A DNA stretch of 64,000 nt, taken from positions 186,001 through 250,000 of the forward strand of contig NZ_AP022849.1 of assembly GCF_011764485.1 (NCBI RefSeq), read 5' to 3'. How positions within the stretch are numbered: the first letter of the stretch is position 1; each line of letters begins with the position of its first letter. The notes under the pieces are model-generated. The model was not told the DNA's origin and did no database searches. It saw nothing but the letters and a program-made list of their open reading frames with translations. Below, piece by piece: positions 62,584 to 64,000 of this stretch. The DNA comes from Bosea sp. ANAM02 (GTDB lineage Bacteria; Pseudomonadota; Alphaproteobacteria; Rhizobiales; Beijerinckiaceae). The position numbers and the translations under genes were made by a program.

Positions 62584-63034
62584 GCGAAGGACCCGCGGGC
62601 GCCGTCCAGGCGGTAAGCCTTGCCTCGGCCTCATGATCGAAGGGTTTCGGTTTGCGAAGCATGTCCGACGCACCCCAGCTGCCGGTCATCGTGAACCCAT
62701 GCTTCGCGTAGAAGCCCTCGAGGCGACCCTGCATGTCGGGAAGGTCGTGATCGTCTTCCGAGGACGCGTGCGCGCGCACATAGATCGATAGCTGGTGCTT
62801 GTCGGCCAGGTCGCACGCGAGCTGCAGCACCTTGGATCCCCAACCGTCGCCCGGGTTGTCTGCCTCCATACTGTCGAGGTCGATATCACCCGAATTCTCG
62901 GCCATCACGCCGAAGTGCCGCTGTGCGGGCGCCAGGATCACCCCTCCCCCGTCGCGGAGCTCATCGTTGAGCTCGATCACGGCGTCGAACTCGCTCAGCA
63001 TGACGGCGACGCCTGGTTTCAATGGCCCGGTCAC
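62576..63034 (-). CDS. GNAT-like acetyltransferase
   Basis: A 152-residue protein. The central segment GDGWGSKVLQLACDLADKHQ and the later GRLEGFYAKHGFTMTGS recall GNAT fold elements: an acceptor helix then the GF-x-Y/G region common in acyltransferases. Acetyl-CoA binding is not confirmed since the Q/RxxGxG/A loop is only GDGWGSKV. It overlaps hipA's end and couples by 4 bases with the gene upstream of it. Function unknown. Confidence 0.45.
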   Translation of the reverse strand: MTGPLKPGVAVMLSEFDAVIELNDELRDGGGVILAPAQRHFGVMAENSGDIDLDSMEADNPGDGWGSKVLQLACDLADKHQLSIYVRAHASSEDDHDLPDMQGRLEGFYAKHGFTMTGSWGASDMLRKPKPFDHEAEARLTAWTAPAGPSPI

Positions 63035-63330
63035 GGCTTGGGCACCGCGGCCGCCAGTTCTTCAGCAATCTCGTAAAAGGGACGGATAGGTCCCTGCGCC
63101 TTGAACGCGGACACAGTCTCACTGCGATAGGGGCTGTTGCGGCTGCTGGCCGCTGCTCGGCGTGACAGAACGTGGGCAACCGGATTGGTTTCGTCGATCT
63201 CGCAGATGTTTTGTGGCCAGGAGGGATGGGCGTTCACGCGCTGTGTCACCGCTTCCTCGATTGAATCGAAGAGCATCCAGGGAACGACCAGATTTTTCTT
63301 GGCCGTAAAGTCAACAAGGCAGGCTTTCAT
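63031..63330 (-). CDS. small hypothetical protein
   Basis: A 99-residue protein from the ATG at 63330 (MKACLVDFTAKKNLVVPWML). It has a beta-rich N-terminus, a helix, and a Ser/Arg-rich C-terminal part. It overlaps the GNAT-like gene by 4 bases, so they share a transcript. No family is recognised. Confidence 0.5.
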   Translation of the reverse strand: MKACLVDFTAKKNLVVPWMLFDSIEEAVTQRVNAHPSWPQNICEIDETNPVAHVLSRRAAASSRNSPYRSETVSAFKAQGPIRPFYEIAEELAAAVPKP

Positions 63331-63407
63331 GGCGATCTCCACACGCGTGGCGCCTAACTCACACTGGGAACAGCAACAAACAAACGGAAGACCTTATGCG
63401 CTTCGCT

Positions 63408-64000
63408 TCAGAGGTGCAGCGCCGGGGTTGAAATGGCGCGCTTCGACAGATCGATTTCACGAACCTGCCATTCTTCTAGAGCCATCCCTAGATGCAGCCG
63501 CTTGTCGGCCAGCGCCATTTTTATCTCCCTTAGAGCGCCTATCCCGACGCCCTTTAGTTGGAGAATCTCTTTCTCTGATGACTTCACCAGATCGCCGATA
63601 ACTTCGATGCCAGAGCCAGCTAGCGTCCGCATTGATCGCTCAGATAATTCCAAGTTCGAGACAGGTAAGCACAGTTCGCGGCCCCTCCCTTTGATCCATT
63701 GCTCCCTTATTGCCTCTTCAACTTCGATCCACGCTGCGGCTCGCTGTCTCGCCAGCATTGCAAAGCGCTCTTGCTGTTGACGGTGGCGGCTCTGCATCTC
63801 CGCGTCGAGCGGTTTGAACTCAATCTGTCTTTCGGTGAAACCAGCCCTCGTTAGGACCTTCACGACCTTGTCGATAAGCCGTCCCAGTGAGATCGATTGC
63901 CCGAAGTGGGCACGGCCGACATTCAGGGACGCGAGCGGAACGGGGCCCATTCGCCCCATCGCAACCGCATTGGCTGCCCATTCCAAGTGATGCAGGCGCT
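63408..64000 (-). CDS. RNA polymerase alpha-CTD-like protein, 5' end outside window
   Basis: A partial gene, open to the right edge of the window; at least 197 residues are visible. Near its end, VSNLELSERSMRTLAGSGIE, VIGDLVKSSEKEIL, GVGIGALREIKMALADKRL and LGMALEEW align along the whole alpha-CTD of E. coli RpoA. The counterpart of Arg265 is kept (SERS), but Asn268 is replaced by Arg and Lys298 by Gly. No alpha N-terminal domain is visible, and residues before it are helical and charged. This is probably a polymerase- or DNA-contacting regulator, not a second RpoA. Confidence 0.75.
   Translation of the reverse strand, partial: RLHHLEWAANAVAMGRMGPVPLASLNVGRAHFGQSISLGRLIDKVVKVLTRAGFTERQIEFKPLDAEMQSRHRQQQERFAMLARQRAAAWIEVEEAIREQWIKGRGRELCLPVSNLELSERSMRTLAGSGIEVIGDLVKSSEKEILQLKGVGIGALREIKMALADKRLHLGMALEEWQVREIDLSKRAISTPALHL

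Overview
This GC-rich window is densely coded, with many 4-base ATGA/GTGA overlaps between neighbouring genes. Its codon use and protein families (IalB-like and DUF882 proteins, many Ala/Pro-rich secreted proteins, GyrA and GyrB of alphaproteobacterial type) suggest an alphaproteobacterium, probably Hyphomicrobiales. I see no ribosomal, tRNA or central-metabolism genes and no phage structural genes. What is present (a second-copy-like gyrase, thyA/folA, HipBA, PcfJ-like proteins, a tyrosine recombinase and many unrecognised proteins) fits a megaplasmid, chromid or large integrative element better than core chromosome. That assignment is inference: no repABC, oriT or tra cluster is visible here.

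Layout. 1-6.2 kb: an exported small protein, a class A penicillin-binding protein and a DnaQ-like exonuclease, with one gene interrupted by an apparent one-base frameshift. 6.2-9.6 kb: divergent rtcR/rtcB RNA-repair module with a sigma-54 promoter and a palindrome between them. 9.6-12.7 kb: a minus-strand nucleotide cluster (thyA, a PP-loop/PAPS-reductase-like gene, folA and a small Cys protein). 12.8-21 kb: mostly unrecognised proteins, a small metallopeptidase, a radical SAM enzyme and an IalB-like exported protein. 21-30.7 kb: a RecD2-like helicase, a membrane protein coupled to a DnaJ-like chaperone, and a minus-strand operon with a PcfJ-like protein. 30.8-43.2 kb: plus-strand gyrB and gyrA separated by accessory genes including a second PcfJ-like protein and a bactofilin-like protein, then a lipoprotein and a lytic transglycosylase. 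43.4-51 kb: regulatory and mobility region with a multi-winged-helix-like protein, a protein joining an alpha-CTD-like segment to a sigma-region-4-like HTH, a degenerate Fic/DUF1612-like protein, and a tyrosine recombinase preceded by two related inverted repeats. 51-59 kb: a GHKL ATPase joined to a HExxH domain, a DUF882 murein peptidase, two tandem parvulin-like proteins and another HExxH protein. 59-64 kb: hipBA behind four evenly spaced operators, a GNAT-like protein, and an RNA polymerase alpha-CTD-like protein running off the window end.

Signals that link the region. A short element, CAATCCTT or its complement AAGGATTG, recurs in most promoter-bearing intergenic gaps, often as inverted pairs, and is much rarer inside genes. 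Together with two unusual transcription-type proteins (alpha-CTD-like and sigma-4-like), this raises the possibility of an element-specific transcription programme. That link is hypothesis. The best-supported regulatory systems are HipB with its four TGTCC-N8-GGACA operators and RtcR with sigma-54 at rtcB. The cell-wall genes (PBP1A-like, Slt-like, DUF882, bactofilin-like and an exported lipoprotein) are scattered rather than in one operon.
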